64,000 nucleotides of DNA from positions 124,001 to 188,000 of the forward strand of contig NZ_JAFKCW010000002.1 in NCBI RefSeq assembly GCF_017254835.1, given 5' to 3'. Below the pieces are notes generated by a model. The model saw nothing but the letters and a program-made list of their open reading frames with translations. It ran no database searches and was not told the origin of the DNA. Positions 26,266 to 34,202 of the stretch are shown piece by piece; the stretch's first letter is position 1; the number at the start of each line of letters is the position of its first letter. The translations under genes were made by a program, and so were the position numbers. This stretch comes from Algoriphagus aestuariicola (GTDB lineage Bacteria > Bacteroidota > Bacteroidia > Cytophagales > Cyclobacteriaceae).

Positions 26266-26673
26266 CTAGTAGCTCACGACCGGGGCAAGCGCCTTGGCTT
26301 GGGATACGAAGTCCTCGATTTTGCTGAGCGGAGGAACTACTTTTGTCAATCCTTTTTCCTCCTGGGTTTTGGTCAGGGCAGCATGCAGATTTTCGGGGTT
26401 CCGCGTTCTCAGTTCCTTCACGGTATCTACTCCGGCTGCCTTTAGCAATTCTGCAAACTGGCTACCTATCCCGTTGATCCTGAATAGGTCTGCCATATTC
26501 ACCCAGTCGAGGATTTTGCCCTCATCAATGCCCGAATCTCCTGCAATTGCCTTTCTACCTGCTTTGGTTGCACCTTTTTCCAAAAGTCCTTCTACCGTGG
26601 TAACCCCGGCCTCCGCCAGCTTTCCCTTGTAGACCTCTCCGATTCCTTCGATCATCGTGATTGTTTTGCTCAT
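26266..26673 (-). CDS. DUF4332 domain protein (tandem helix-hairpin-helix-like)
   Basis: 135 residues made almost entirely of helix-hairpin-helix-like repeats of the DUF4332 type: IEGIGEVYKGKLAEAGVTTV near the start and LFRINGIGSQFAELLKAAGV in the middle. This fold commonly binds DNA backbone or other proteins, but the function of stand-alone members is unknown. The ATG at 26673 is the only sensible start. It precedes the HerA-like gene by about 80 bases on the same strand. Confidence 0.85.
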   Translation of the reverse strand: MSKTITMIEGIGEVYKGKLAEAGVTTVEGLLEKGATKAGRKAIAGDSGIDEGKILDWVNMADLFRINGIGSQFAELLKAAGVDTVKELRTRNPENLHAALTKTQEEKGLTKVVPPLSKIEDFVSQAKALAPVVSY

Positions 26674-26864
26674 CGTTGTTTTGGTTTTATTTGGATGTTT
26701 TAAAAAAGAAAATTAGATACTCAAATTTCCGACGGGCCTTTAAAATAGCAACAATTTCCCGGTACCAAAGCGAAAATGCAGAAACGATAGACGATGCCTG
26801 CAAATTTTAACTTTGAGTTAAAATGGGAGTTAAGTAGTTTTCGAGGAATTAAATTGAACTGACC

Positions 26865-27548
26865 TTGTCTCCCAAATACCGTATCCTTGTTCTTCTCCTC
26901 TTTTCATTGCTTCCTTTGGCTAGTTTCGGCCAGGTCAATCTTGGTCAGACCGACCGCTGGATGAAGGGGGCACTAGCCGCCATGGAAAGAAGCGATTACC
27001 AAACTGCGAATTCTATTTTTAGAAATTTGATCGATTCGGGCCTTCCCCTGCCAGATGAGATGCCCTACTACTTTTCGGAGACGCTCTTTGAGCTCGGGCA
27101 GTATGACAACAGTTCCAACTTCCTGAATAAATACCTCGAACTGACGGGATTTAAGGGTGAAAACTACGAGGGGGCGAAACAGTTGCAGAGCAAACTCAAA
27201 GAACCGATTGCAGCTATTCAGTCCTGCAAGCTTTGCGACCGAAGAGGATACCGTTATGAGACCTGCTTTACCTGCGAGGGATCCAAACAGATAGAGCAGA
27301 TGTGCGACTACTGCAAGTCCAAAGGGATCGTAGGATGCAGCCGATGTGCCGCGTCTGGAATGATAAAAAAGGTAAATGTTTTCAACATCGTCGAGTTTTT
27401 TGAATGTGAGCGCTGTGCGGGTAAAGGTCGGCTCACCTGTCCGGAATGCAGTGGCTCGGGGAAGCAGGTAAGCGACTGCAAGACCTGTTCGGGCGCCGGA
27501 AAAATCACCTCGGACGCAATATGCGACCACCAGCCCCACGAACATTAA
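26865..27548 (+). CDS. Secreted protein with DnaJ-like Cys-rich zinc-binding repeats
   Basis: 227 residues with a TTG start at 26865; an in-frame stop lies just upstream and no ATG would include the signal peptide (ILVLLLFSLLPLASFGQ). The N-terminal half is helical and TPR-like (residues about 28-105). The C-terminal half is a row of CxxC pairs: CKLCDRRG, CFTCEGS, CDYCKSKG, CSRCAASG, CERCAGKG, CPECSGSG and CKTCSGAG. These are the CxxCxGxG repeats of the DnaJ zinc finger, here without a J domain and outside the cytoplasm. A protein-binding or folding role is inferred only from that resemblance. Confidence 0.75.
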   Translation: MSPKYRILVLLLFSLLPLASFGQVNLGQTDRWMKGALAAMERSDYQTANSIFRNLIDSGLPLPDEMPYYFSETLFELGQYDNSSNFLNKYLELTGFKGENYEGAKQLQSKLKEPIAAIQSCKLCDRRGYRYETCFTCEGSKQIEQMCDYCKSKGIVGCSRCAASGMIKKVNVFNIVEFFECERCAGKGRLTCPECSGSGKQVSDCKTCSGAGKITSDAICDHQPHEH

Positions 27549-27616
27549 TTCTTTTTTCCTTTCAAAAAATAGGCGCGCTGCCATGAATAGAATTAACTCT
27601 TAATGGCAGATAAAAA

Positions 27617-27639
27617 AAATCCCGCAGGAAGCGGGATTT
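27617..27639 (-). terminator. Terminator of the dapD-TPR transcript
   Basis: Arms AAATCCCGC / GCGGGATTT with a five-base loop, followed on the minus strand by a run of T, directly after the TPR gene stop. It lies between convergent genes. Confidence 0.85.
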
Positions 27640-27642
27640 CAG

Positions 27643-28245
27643 TTAGTTGCAATATTTATCAAGCATTTCCTTGGCGCCCGGATAATCGAGCATCACCGCG
27701 AGTTTGAAATCATCGCAAGCTTGCCTGTTTCTTTCCAGGGCGACTTTCAGCATGCCCCTGTTGAAGTATGCCTGCCCGAATTCCTTGTCGATCTGAATGG
27801 CATTTCCATAAGCTTTCAAAGCGTCTTCAGCCATTCCAAGCTTATGAAGCGCTCTTCCTTTGAGAAAAGACGCCATCGCCGGAGCTCCAGAGATCTCCTC
27901 CGCCTTGGTGGCATAGAGAAGCGCACTCGCATAGTTGCCTTCTTCCAGCTGGAGGGCGGAAAGGCTCAACAACACCTGGAAATTTTTGGGGTCTTGATTC
28001 AACGCGGACTCAAAATCGGACTTTGCCTCGGCTACATTCCCCATCTCCTGATGTGCCCTGCCCCTATTGTAGAGCATTTTGACATCAGTAGGCTTAAACT
28101 TCAAATCTTCAGTATAAGTCTGGACGGCCAATTCATATTGTCCCTTTTCGAAATATCGATCCGCGGAATTTTTCTTCGTTTCGGAACAAGCCCAAAGTGA
28201 TCCGGCCAGCACGGGGATCAAAAGGGCCTTGGAAATTGATTTCAT
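27643..28245 (-). CDS. TPR-repeat lipoprotein
   Basis: 200 residues with a lipoprotein signal peptide (LLIPVLAGSLWAC; lipobox Cys at residue 20). About five tetratricopeptide repeats follow, for example KFKPTDVKMLYNRGRAHQEM and QIDKEFGQAYFNRGMLKVAL. Such proteins scaffold envelope complexes. It starts 11 bases after the dapD stop, so it is co-transcribed with dapD, though no functional link to lysine synthesis is evident. Confidence 0.85.
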   Translation of the reverse strand: MKSISKALLIPVLAGSLWACSETKKNSADRYFEKGQYELAVQTYTEDLKFKPTDVKMLYNRGRAHQEMGNVAEAKSDFESALNQDPKNFQVLLSLSALQLEEGNYASALLYATKAEEISGAPAMASFLKGRALHKLGMAEDALKAYGNAIQIDKEFGQAYFNRGMLKVALERNRQACDDFKLAVMLDYPGAKEMLDKYCN

Positions 28246-28256
28246 GATTCTTTTTG

Positions 28257-29072
28257 TTAGACTGCTACATTGTTTTCCCGGAGGGCATCATTGAGCGAAG
28301 TCTTGAGATCGGTAGAAGCTTTGCGCTGACCTATTATCAAGGCGCATGGTACTTGGTACGTTCCTGCCGGGAATTGTTTGGACAAAGAGCCCGGAATCAC
28401 CACAGAGCGCGGAGGCACATAACCTTTGTACTCTACTGGCTCAGCGCCGGTCACATCGATGATTTTTGAGCTTGCCGTCAAGGTAACTCCCGCGCCGATC
28501 ACGGCTTCTTTTCCGATGTGGACGCCTTCTACGATGATCGCACGAGAACCGATAAATGCTCCATCCTCTACGATCACAGGCGCAGCCTGTACTGGCTCCA
28601 ACACTCCCCCGATACCAACACCGCCACTCAAATGAACATTTTTGCCGATCTGTGCACAAGATCCGACAGTAGCCCAAGTGTCAACCATCGTGCCACTATC
28701 GACATATGCACCGATATTAACATAACTTGGCATCATCACCACCCCTGAAGCTAAATATGCACCATAGCGCGCCACCGCATGAGGCACCACACGAACACCC
28801 TGAGCGGCGTAGTTCGTCTTGAGCGCCATCTTATCATGAAACTCAAACGGCCCGACCTCAATAGTCTCCATTTTCTGGATTGGGAAATAAAGGATTACTG
28901 CCTTTTTCACCCAATCATTTACTTTCCACTTGCCATCTTCGGTAGGTTCGGCACAGCGGAGCTGACCAGCGTCCAATTGTGAGATGATGGATTTGATGGC
29001 GGTTTGCGTTTCCGCTTCCTTTAGCATTTCGCGGTTTTCCCACGCGGCTTCGATGATAGTTTTCAGTTCCAT
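28257..29072 (-). CDS. dapD: 2,3,4,5-tetrahydropyridine-2,6-dicarboxylate N-succinyltransferase
   Basis: Transfers succinyl from succinyl-CoA to tetrahydrodipicolinate in the succinylase branch of lysine and meso-diaminopimelate synthesis. The 271-residue protein has the helical N-terminal domain and the left-handed beta-helix of hexapeptide repeats (VNIGAYVDSGTMVDTWATVG, then VHLSGGVGIGGVLEP). The C-terminal segment includes PPRSVVIPGSLSKQFPAG. All blocks are intact. It is divergent from a glycosyltransferase gene with only 20 bases between the two start codons. Confidence 0.96.
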   Translation of the reverse strand: MELKTIIEAAWENREMLKEAETQTAIKSIISQLDAGQLRCAEPTEDGKWKVNDWVKKAVILYFPIQKMETIEVGPFEFHDKMALKTNYAAQGVRVVPHAVARYGAYLASGVVMMPSYVNIGAYVDSGTMVDTWATVGSCAQIGKNVHLSGGVGIGGVLEPVQAAPVIVEDGAFIGSRAIIVEGVHIGKEAVIGAGVTLTASSKIIDVTGAEPVEYKGYVPPRSVVIPGSLSKQFPAGTYQVPCALIIGQRKASTDLKTSLNDALRENNVAV

Positions 29073-29092
29073 TATTTTTTTTAGTTTCGGCT

Positions 29093-30220
29093 ATGACGCA
29101 GCCACCTGCCCGAAAAATCCCAATTCTAATCGCTTCTACGCTGAAGCCGATCCGAGATATACGGGCTTTTGGCAAACTGGCCTTTTCACTCGGCGAAACA
29201 AATACATACGAGCTTAACATCATAGGCTTTTCTCCTAAAAAGCCCCAACCACAGCCCGGAATCCGATTTTTTTCCTCTATGGGCAATTTTTACTCCCGAG
29301 TGGATCGCATACTTTCTCAGGCAAGATTCTTGAAATGCCTGCTACAAGTCCGGCCAAAAATTTTGGTTTGTTGCACCTACGAACTGCTTCCCTTAGCCTC
29401 CCTTTTAAAGCCTATTTTGGGATTCAGTTTGGTTTACGATGTCCAGGAAAACTACCTGACGAATCTTGACCTCAATCCAAGCCTTTCCCCCACGGCAAAG
29501 TCCAGGTCTTCCCAAGTTATCCGCAGAGCGGAAGCCGTGCCCAATGTTGATCTTTTCCTCATGGCGGAAAAATGCTACATCAAGGAGATGCCGGGAAAGC
29601 GTCCATTTTTGGTATTAGAAAACAAGTTTCGGGGAGAGATCAACAAGGTTGGCCCACTAAATTATCATCGGAAGACCGGATTTCAATTTTGCATTACGGG
29701 GACGATCACGCCGTCTTTTGGGACTTGGGAAGCTATGGCTTGGTTAAGGGAAATCCTGAAAGCATATCCTCTATCCTCCTTGGAAATCATCGGACATTGC
29801 CCGCTCCCAGGCTATGGGGCGAAACTTGCCCAACTTGCCAAAGCGCTTCCTCAAGTCAAGCTTCGGCTAAGCCCAAATCCAATCGCGCACGAAGAGCTCA
29901 TGGAGGCGCTGGCCAAGGCCGATTTTGCTCTCCTGCCGTATCATTTGCATCCAGCTATTTCTGGCAAGATGCCTACCAAGCTCTATGAATGTGCGGCAAT
30001 GGGCATCCCAGTACTGGTCAGTCCCAACTCGCTTTGGGATGACTTCCTGAGTTCCTTTGCAGGTGGATATTCCATTGATTTTTCAGATCCCACGTTGGCG
30101 CTTGGCCAATTTCAGTCTGCGTTGACCCGCACCTATTTTTCATCCCCACCACCGGAATCACTCTTGTGGAAAAGCCAATCCGCTCACTTACAGAAGGCTT
30201 TCACGAAACTGCTAGCCTAA
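29093..30220 (+). CDS. Family 4-type glycosyltransferase
   Basis: 375-residue GT-B fold glycosyltransferase. The N-terminal half (ILIASTLKPIRDIRAFGKLA to YDVQENY) is the acceptor domain. The C-terminal half carries the sugar-nucleotide elements: KTGFQFCITGTITPSFGTWE, then LEIIGHCPLPGYGAKLAQLA and the glutamate-type motif GKMPTKLYECAAMGIPVLVS. Product and sugar are unknown. It is a single gene, divergent from dapD with start codons only 20 bases apart, so each promoter must lie within or right at the other gene's 5' end. Confidence 0.85.
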   Translation: MTQPPARKIPILIASTLKPIRDIRAFGKLAFSLGETNTYELNIIGFSPKKPQPQPGIRFFSSMGNFYSRVDRILSQARFLKCLLQVRPKILVCCTYELLPLASLLKPILGFSLVYDVQENYLTNLDLNPSLSPTAKSRSSQVIRRAEAVPNVDLFLMAEKCYIKEMPGKRPFLVLENKFRGEINKVGPLNYHRKTGFQFCITGTITPSFGTWEAMAWLREILKAYPLSSLEIIGHCPLPGYGAKLAQLAKALPQVKLRLSPNPIAHEELMEALAKADFALLPYHLHPAISGKMPTKLYECAAMGIPVLVSPNSLWDDFLSSFAGGYSIDFSDPTLALGQFQSALTRTYFSSPPPESLLWKSQSAHLQKAFTKLLA

Positions 30221-30401
30221 GACCTCCCACCCCCTTTTGATTCGTGGATAACTGGAGCAGGTTATCCACCCTCCCTTGCCGAATTACACTCGATTTCAAG
30301 AAATGGAAACTCGGATTTCAATATATTCTTTTAGACCTCGGGGACTATAGAACGACTTCAATACTCTGTTTTACAGATAGATAATCATTTATTTAATTAT
30401 T

Positions 30402-30429
30402 TCTAAATATATATTTAGATACACCTAAA
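30402..30429. promoter_or_regulatory. Candidate DtxR/MntR operator cluster, distal site
   Basis: Two overlapping palindromes: TCTAAATATATATTTAGA (30402-30419, perfect) and TTTAGATACACCTAAA (30414-30429), the latter of the form TTTAG-N6-CTAAA. The same form recurs at 30490-30505. They lie in an AT-rich gap of about 326 bases that holds no gene. Confidence 0.55.
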
Positions 30430-30489
30430 TTTAAAATCACATCGCAAATAGGCTTTTCCACAAGAGATTTAGCTTTTATAAAAATTATT

Positions 30490-30505
30490 TTTAGCTATAT
30501 CTAAA
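30490..30505. promoter_or_regulatory. Candidate DtxR/MntR operator, promoter-proximal site
   Basis: TTTAGCTATATCTAAA, again TTTAG-N6-CTAAA with one imperfect inner pair. It ends eight bases before the -7 element, so a bound repressor would cover the -33 region. Autoregulation by the regulator encoded downstream is the natural reading. Confidence 0.6.
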
Positions 30506-30513
30506 TTAATTTT

Positions 30514-30521
30514 TATATTTG
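30514..30521 (+). promoter_or_regulatory. -7 element of the metal-uptake operon promoter
   Basis: TATATTTG matches TAnnTTTG exactly, 25 bases before the regulator's ATG. No good TTG stands at the -33 position; the operator occupies that space. Confidence 0.5.
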
Positions 30522-30546
30522 GCTTATTATCAAAATTGGGATAGCC

Positions 30547-31209
30547 ATGGAATTGACTACGGCAGAGGAGAACTACTTGAAAGCGATCTACCACCTCTCC
30601 GATGGAGGTAAAAAAAGTGTCGCCACAAACGACATTGCCGCTGAAATGAATACAAAGCCTGCTTCGGTGAGCGACATGCTGCGGAAGTTGGGCGATAAAG
30701 AGGTGATCGAATACCGAAAGTACTATGGGCTACAGATCACCGAAACAGGAAAACGCTTTGCTCTGCAGACTATCCGCAAGCATAGACTCTGGGAGGTGTT
30801 TTTGGTGGAGAAGTTGAATTTCGCTTGGGATGAAGTGCATGAAGTTGCCGAGCAGCTGGAGCATATCCAGTCCACTCTATTGATACAGCGCCTCGACTCC
30901 TACCTCAACTATCCTAAATTTGACCCGCATGGGGATCCAATTCCAGATGAATTTGGTGATGTGCGGGCGAGACCTCGAGTCCAACTGAATGAAATGGAGA
31001 TAGATCAAACTGGACAGATCGTGGCAGTCAAAGACAGCTCGGCGGCATTCCTTCGCTACCTCGACAAAGTTGGCGCATACATCGGAGCAAGGATCAAAGT
31101 ATTGGACAAAGTGGAGTTTGACGGTTCTCTGGAAATCCTGGTAGACCAGAAAAAGACCCTCTTCATGTCCAAGGATGTGGCAGGCAACATCTTGGTCTTG
31201 CAGTCATGA
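30547..31209 (+). CDS. mntR: DtxR/MntR family metal-dependent transcriptional regulator
   Basis: 220-residue full-length regulator: winged helix-turn-helix (1-72, VATNDIAAEMNTKPASVSDM), metal-binding dimerisation domain (about 73-140) and a C-terminal SH3-like FeoA domain (about 150-218). Metal-ligand positions known from DtxR are visible as RKHRLWE (His and Glu) and VHEVAEQLEH (His, Glu, Glu, His). The Glu where DtxR has Cys102 favours manganese over iron. It heads the uptake operon, overlapping the next gene by four bases (ATGA), and palindromic candidate operators lie upstream. Confidence 0.9.
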   Translation: MELTTAEENYLKAIYHLSDGGKKSVATNDIAAEMNTKPASVSDMLRKLGDKEVIEYRKYYGLQITETGKRFALQTIRKHRLWEVFLVEKLNFAWDEVHEVAEQLEHIQSTLLIQRLDSYLNYPKFDPHGDPIPDEFGDVRARPRVQLNEMEIDQTGQIVAVKDSSAAFLRYLDKVGAYIGARIKVLDKVEFDGSLEILVDQKKTLFMSKDVAGNILVLQS

Positions 31210-32120
31210 AGCATTTCCTCTACATAGCGCTTCCCTTATTGCTTTTTTTTTCTTGCAAGACAGACTCCAAAGAGCACCGAGCCAAGCCACGAATCGTAGC
31301 TACGACCAGCATCCTTGCGGACGGTATTCGAAATCTGGTCGGTGACCAAGCAGAAGTGGTGGCTTTGATGCCGGCAGGTGTCGATCCTCACCTCTATAAA
31401 GCTTCCGTCAGGGATCTTGACCTCCTCACCGACGCGGACTTGGTGATCTTTCACGGCTTGTACTTGGAGGGAAAAATGACAGAAATCTTCGAGAAGCTGG
31501 CCCACAGTCAAAACTTGATCGATGTGTCAAAGGGCCTGCCGGAGGAGCGCTTGATCCGCTCTGGACCCGAGAGTCATAGCGTTGATCCGCACATTTGGTT
31601 TGATGTTAACCTGTGGTCAATCGCAATGCAATACGCATCGGAGCAAATCGTGCACTGGAAGCCAAGCTGGAAACCTACGCTTGAACAAAATTCAGAAATT
31701 TACCTAGGAGAGCTTTTCCAACTGGATTCAGAGGTTCGGACCAAGGTCAATGAACTTCGGTCAGCGAATCAGGTTTTGGTCACGGCCCATGATGCCTTCG
31801 CGTATTTTGGAAAGGCATATCGACTTCCAGTCAAATCTCTACAAGGCTTGTCGACCCTTAGCGAGCCAGGCCTACGGGATTTAACTGACCTGATCCAAAC
31901 TATTGATGAAAATAACGTCAAGGCAATTTTTGCGGAGCAGACCATATCCCCAAAAGCTATCCGCGCTGTTGCCGCAGGTGCCGCTGAGAAAAATCGGCAA
32001 GTCACCCTAGCGGGCCCACTGTTCACAGACAGTCTCGACGCAGAGGGAACTCCCGCGGGCACCTATATCGGGATGGTGAAAACCAACCTCGAAATCATCT
32101 ACGAAAACCTATTGCCATGA
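31206..32120 (+). CDS. Metal ABC transporter substrate-binding lipoprotein
   Basis: 304 residues, cluster A-I metal-binding protein (ZnuA/MntA/TroA type). The lipoprotein signal ends LLLFFSC (Cys at residue 17). Metal-ligand regions are PAGVDPHLYKAS (His near residue 63), VDPHIWFDVN (His near 129), the His of VTAHDAFAYFG and Glu or Asp in the C-terminal lobe (IFAEQTISPK). There is no His-rich loop as in ZnuA, which leans towards manganese or iron, but this is not decisive. ATGA overlaps join it to the genes on both sides. Confidence 0.92.
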   Translation: MKHFLYIALPLLLFFSCKTDSKEHRAKPRIVATTSILADGIRNLVGDQAEVVALMPAGVDPHLYKASVRDLDLLTDADLVIFHGLYLEGKMTEIFEKLAHSQNLIDVSKGLPEERLIRSGPESHSVDPHIWFDVNLWSIAMQYASEQIVHWKPSWKPTLEQNSEIYLGELFQLDSEVRTKVNELRSANQVLVTAHDAFAYFGKAYRLPVKSLQGLSTLSEPGLRDLTDLIQTIDENNVKAIFAEQTISPKAIRAVAAGAAEKNRQVTLAGPLFTDSLDAEGTPAGTYIGMVKTNLEIIYENLLP

Positions 32121-32905
32121 TAACCCAAGCAGAAAATCCCATTCTTGAAATCCACGACCTTACTGTAAGCTACGACCAAAATCCCGTGCTATGGAATGTG
32201 GATTTAAGTCTTCCGGCAGGCAATCTAGTCGGCATCCTCGGTCCGAATGGCGCTGGAAAGTCCACACTGATCAAAGCTATCATGGGACTTATTCCCCCCA
32301 CTTCCGGTTTTGTCAAGATCTTTGACAAACCGCTGAATGACGTGCGCGCCCGAATCAGCTACGTGCCGCAGCGTGAGTCCGTCGATTGGAACTTCCCTGC
32401 CTCGGTTTTGGACGTCGTCATGATGGGAACTTATGGAAAACTTGGCCTTTTCCGCCGTCCCGGCAAAAAAGAAAAGGAGCTCGCGATGCAAAGCCTCGAG
32501 CAGGTGGGCATGGCAGGATTCTCAAAAAGGCAGATTTCTGAGCTTTCGGGCGGTCAACAACAGCGGGTTTTCATCGCTCGGGCATTGGCGCAAGAGGCAG
32601 ATCTCTATCTCATGGATGAGCCATTTGCAGGAGTGGACATGGCTACAGAGACAGCTATTTTTCAGCTGCTGCGTGATATGACTACTTCAGGCAAGACGGT
32701 CATTGTCGTCCACCACGACATCCACTCTGCCATGAACTTCTTTGACTGGCTGATCATGCTGAACCTACACCTCGTAGCATCCGGACCCAAGGAGTCCGTG
32801 ATGAACGAGGAAATGCTTCGTAAGACGTATGGAGGCAAGCTCAACCTCCTCACCCGCGTTACCGACTTGATTCGACAAAAAGACTTCAACCCCTTAAAAG
32901 GCTGA
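32117..32905 (+). CDS. Metal ABC transporter ATP-binding protein
   Basis: 262-residue ABC ATPase: Walker A GPNGAGKST (near 42-50), Q-loop VPQRESVDWNFP, signature LSGGQQQR, Walker B LYLMDEPFAGVD and the switch histidine in VIVVHHD. This is the MntB/ZnuC type paired with cluster A-I permeases. It overlaps the binding-protein gene by four bases and ends one base before the permease start. Confidence 0.95.
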   Translation: MITQAENPILEIHDLTVSYDQNPVLWNVDLSLPAGNLVGILGPNGAGKSTLIKAIMGLIPPTSGFVKIFDKPLNDVRARISYVPQRESVDWNFPASVLDVVMMGTYGKLGLFRRPGKKEKELAMQSLEQVGMAGFSKRQISELSGGQQQRVFIARALAQEADLYLMDEPFAGVDMATETAIFQLLRDMTTSGKTVIVVHHDIHSAMNFFDWLIMLNLHLVASGPKESVMNEEMLRKTYGGKLNLLTRVTDLIRQKDFNPLKG

Positions 32906-32906
32906 T

Positions 32907-34202
32907 ATGGAAGACTTCGTCTATTTCTTCACTTTCCAGGATCCGTCCATTGCATGGGTAGTATTGGGAATCACCCTGCTCGGGGTGGGCTCGGCCTATG
33001 TGGGGACATTTTCCTTTTTGGACAAAAAAGCCCTCCTCGGTGATGCCATTTCCCATGCCGTTCTCCCTGGGATTTGCATGGGCTTTGTTTTGGCTGGGGA
33101 GAAAAACCCCGTCTATATTGTCACGGGGGCTTTTCTCTCTGGCGCACTGGCCACCTTTATGAGCTCATGGTTAAAGAGAAATACCAAGCTTAGCGAGGAC
33201 ACCATTATCGCTACTATTCTCTCTGTATTTTTTGGATTCGGAATCGTGCTTCTGACAGCGCTCCAAAAATCCGGAAACCCGGAAGTTGCTGGCCTTAACT
33301 CCTTCATCTTCGGCAACGCCATAGGAATCTCCGAATCAGATCTCCTGCTGTATGGAGGATTGGCTATGGTGATCATCTTAGTCCTGACCCTTGCCCTGAA
33401 GGAATTTCGTCTGATGGTTTTCGACCCTGAGTTTGGCCAAGCCATAGGCTTTCCCATGAAGGCCATCACTTTTCTTTTTAATGTCTTGATGATTTTGGCT
33501 GTGGTGATAGGCATCCAAGCCATTGGCGTCGTATTGATGGCGGCGCTGCTGATCACTCCCGGGGCTGCGGCCAGATTCTGGACCGACCGTCTCAATCCCC
33601 TCCTGATCCTGGCGGCCATGTTTTCTGTAGTCTCCGGAATATTGGGAACCTATGTCTCCTTTGTCATCCCACAGATGCCGACCGGACCCTGGGTGGTGGT
33701 TTTTCTTTCCGCATTTGCCTTGATTTCGTTTCTGGTTTCCCCAAAAAGCGGCATTGTTTTCCGTTTTTTTGCCAGAAAGAGATATCTGGAAAAAACCCAC
33801 CGTGAGCACCTGTTAAAAGCGCTTTATAAAGCCAAAGAGAGCAAAAAACCAGGCCTGACTATAGAGGAAATCTATGGGCTCTACCCCTTTCACAAAAGAG
33901 AAACATTGCAGTCAATTTCCAGTTTACAAAAGCTTGGTTTTACGACTAAAGATCAGCCAATTATAAAACTTACTTCAAAAGGGATTTCAGAGGCAATGCG
34001 AGTCGTTCGTCTTCATAGACTATGGGAATTGTACCTGAATGAGTCCATGAATATTGCTCCAGATCACGTGCACGATTCGGCTGAACAGCTGGAGCACTTG
34101 ATCACCCCAGAGCTGGAGGCATTGCTGGAGCAGCGTCTCAATTATCCTTCTGTGGATCCCCATCAAGAAACTATTCCCCGAGAAAACAATGAGCTTCGAT
34201 AG
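32907..34202 (+). CDS. Metal ABC permease fused to a C-terminal DtxR-like regulator domain
   Basis: 431 residues. Residues about 1-285 form an ABC-3 permease with eight or so membrane helices (TFSFLDKKALLGDAISHAVL; GVVLMAALLITPGAAARFWT). Residues about 296-431 form a DtxR-like module: a winged helix-turn-helix (LTIEEIYGLYPFHKRETLQS) then the metal-binding dimerisation domain with RLHRLWE and VHDSAEQLEH, the same ligand set as in the operon's own regulator, ending at DPHQETIP. The SH3-like third domain is missing. This is one open frame with no sign of a sequencing join. The known parallel is chlamydial YtgCR, whose regulator part is cut free. Confidence 0.88.
   Translation: MEDFVYFFTFQDPSIAWVVLGITLLGVGSAYVGTFSFLDKKALLGDAISHAVLPGICMGFVLAGEKNPVYIVTGAFLSGALATFMSSWLKRNTKLSEDTIIATILSVFFGFGIVLLTALQKSGNPEVAGLNSFIFGNAIGISESDLLLYGGLAMVIILVLTLALKEFRLMVFDPEFGQAIGFPMKAITFLFNVLMILAVVIGIQAIGVVLMAALLITPGAAARFWTDRLNPLLILAAMFSVVSGILGTYVSFVIPQMPTGPWVVVFLSAFALISFLVSPKSGIVFRFFARKRYLEKTHREHLLKALYKAKESKKPGLTIEEIYGLYPFHKRETLQSISSLQKLGFTTKDQPIIKLTSKGISEAMRVVRLHRLWELYLNESMNIAPDHVHDSAEQLEHLITPELEALLEQRLNYPSVDPHQETIPRENNELR

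Noticed and set aside
32907-34202. Permease-DtxR fusion as an assembly frameshift joining two genes
   Set aside because: The linker is in frame with plausible composition, the second permease starts by overlap at its end, and a similar fusion is known in Chlamydia.
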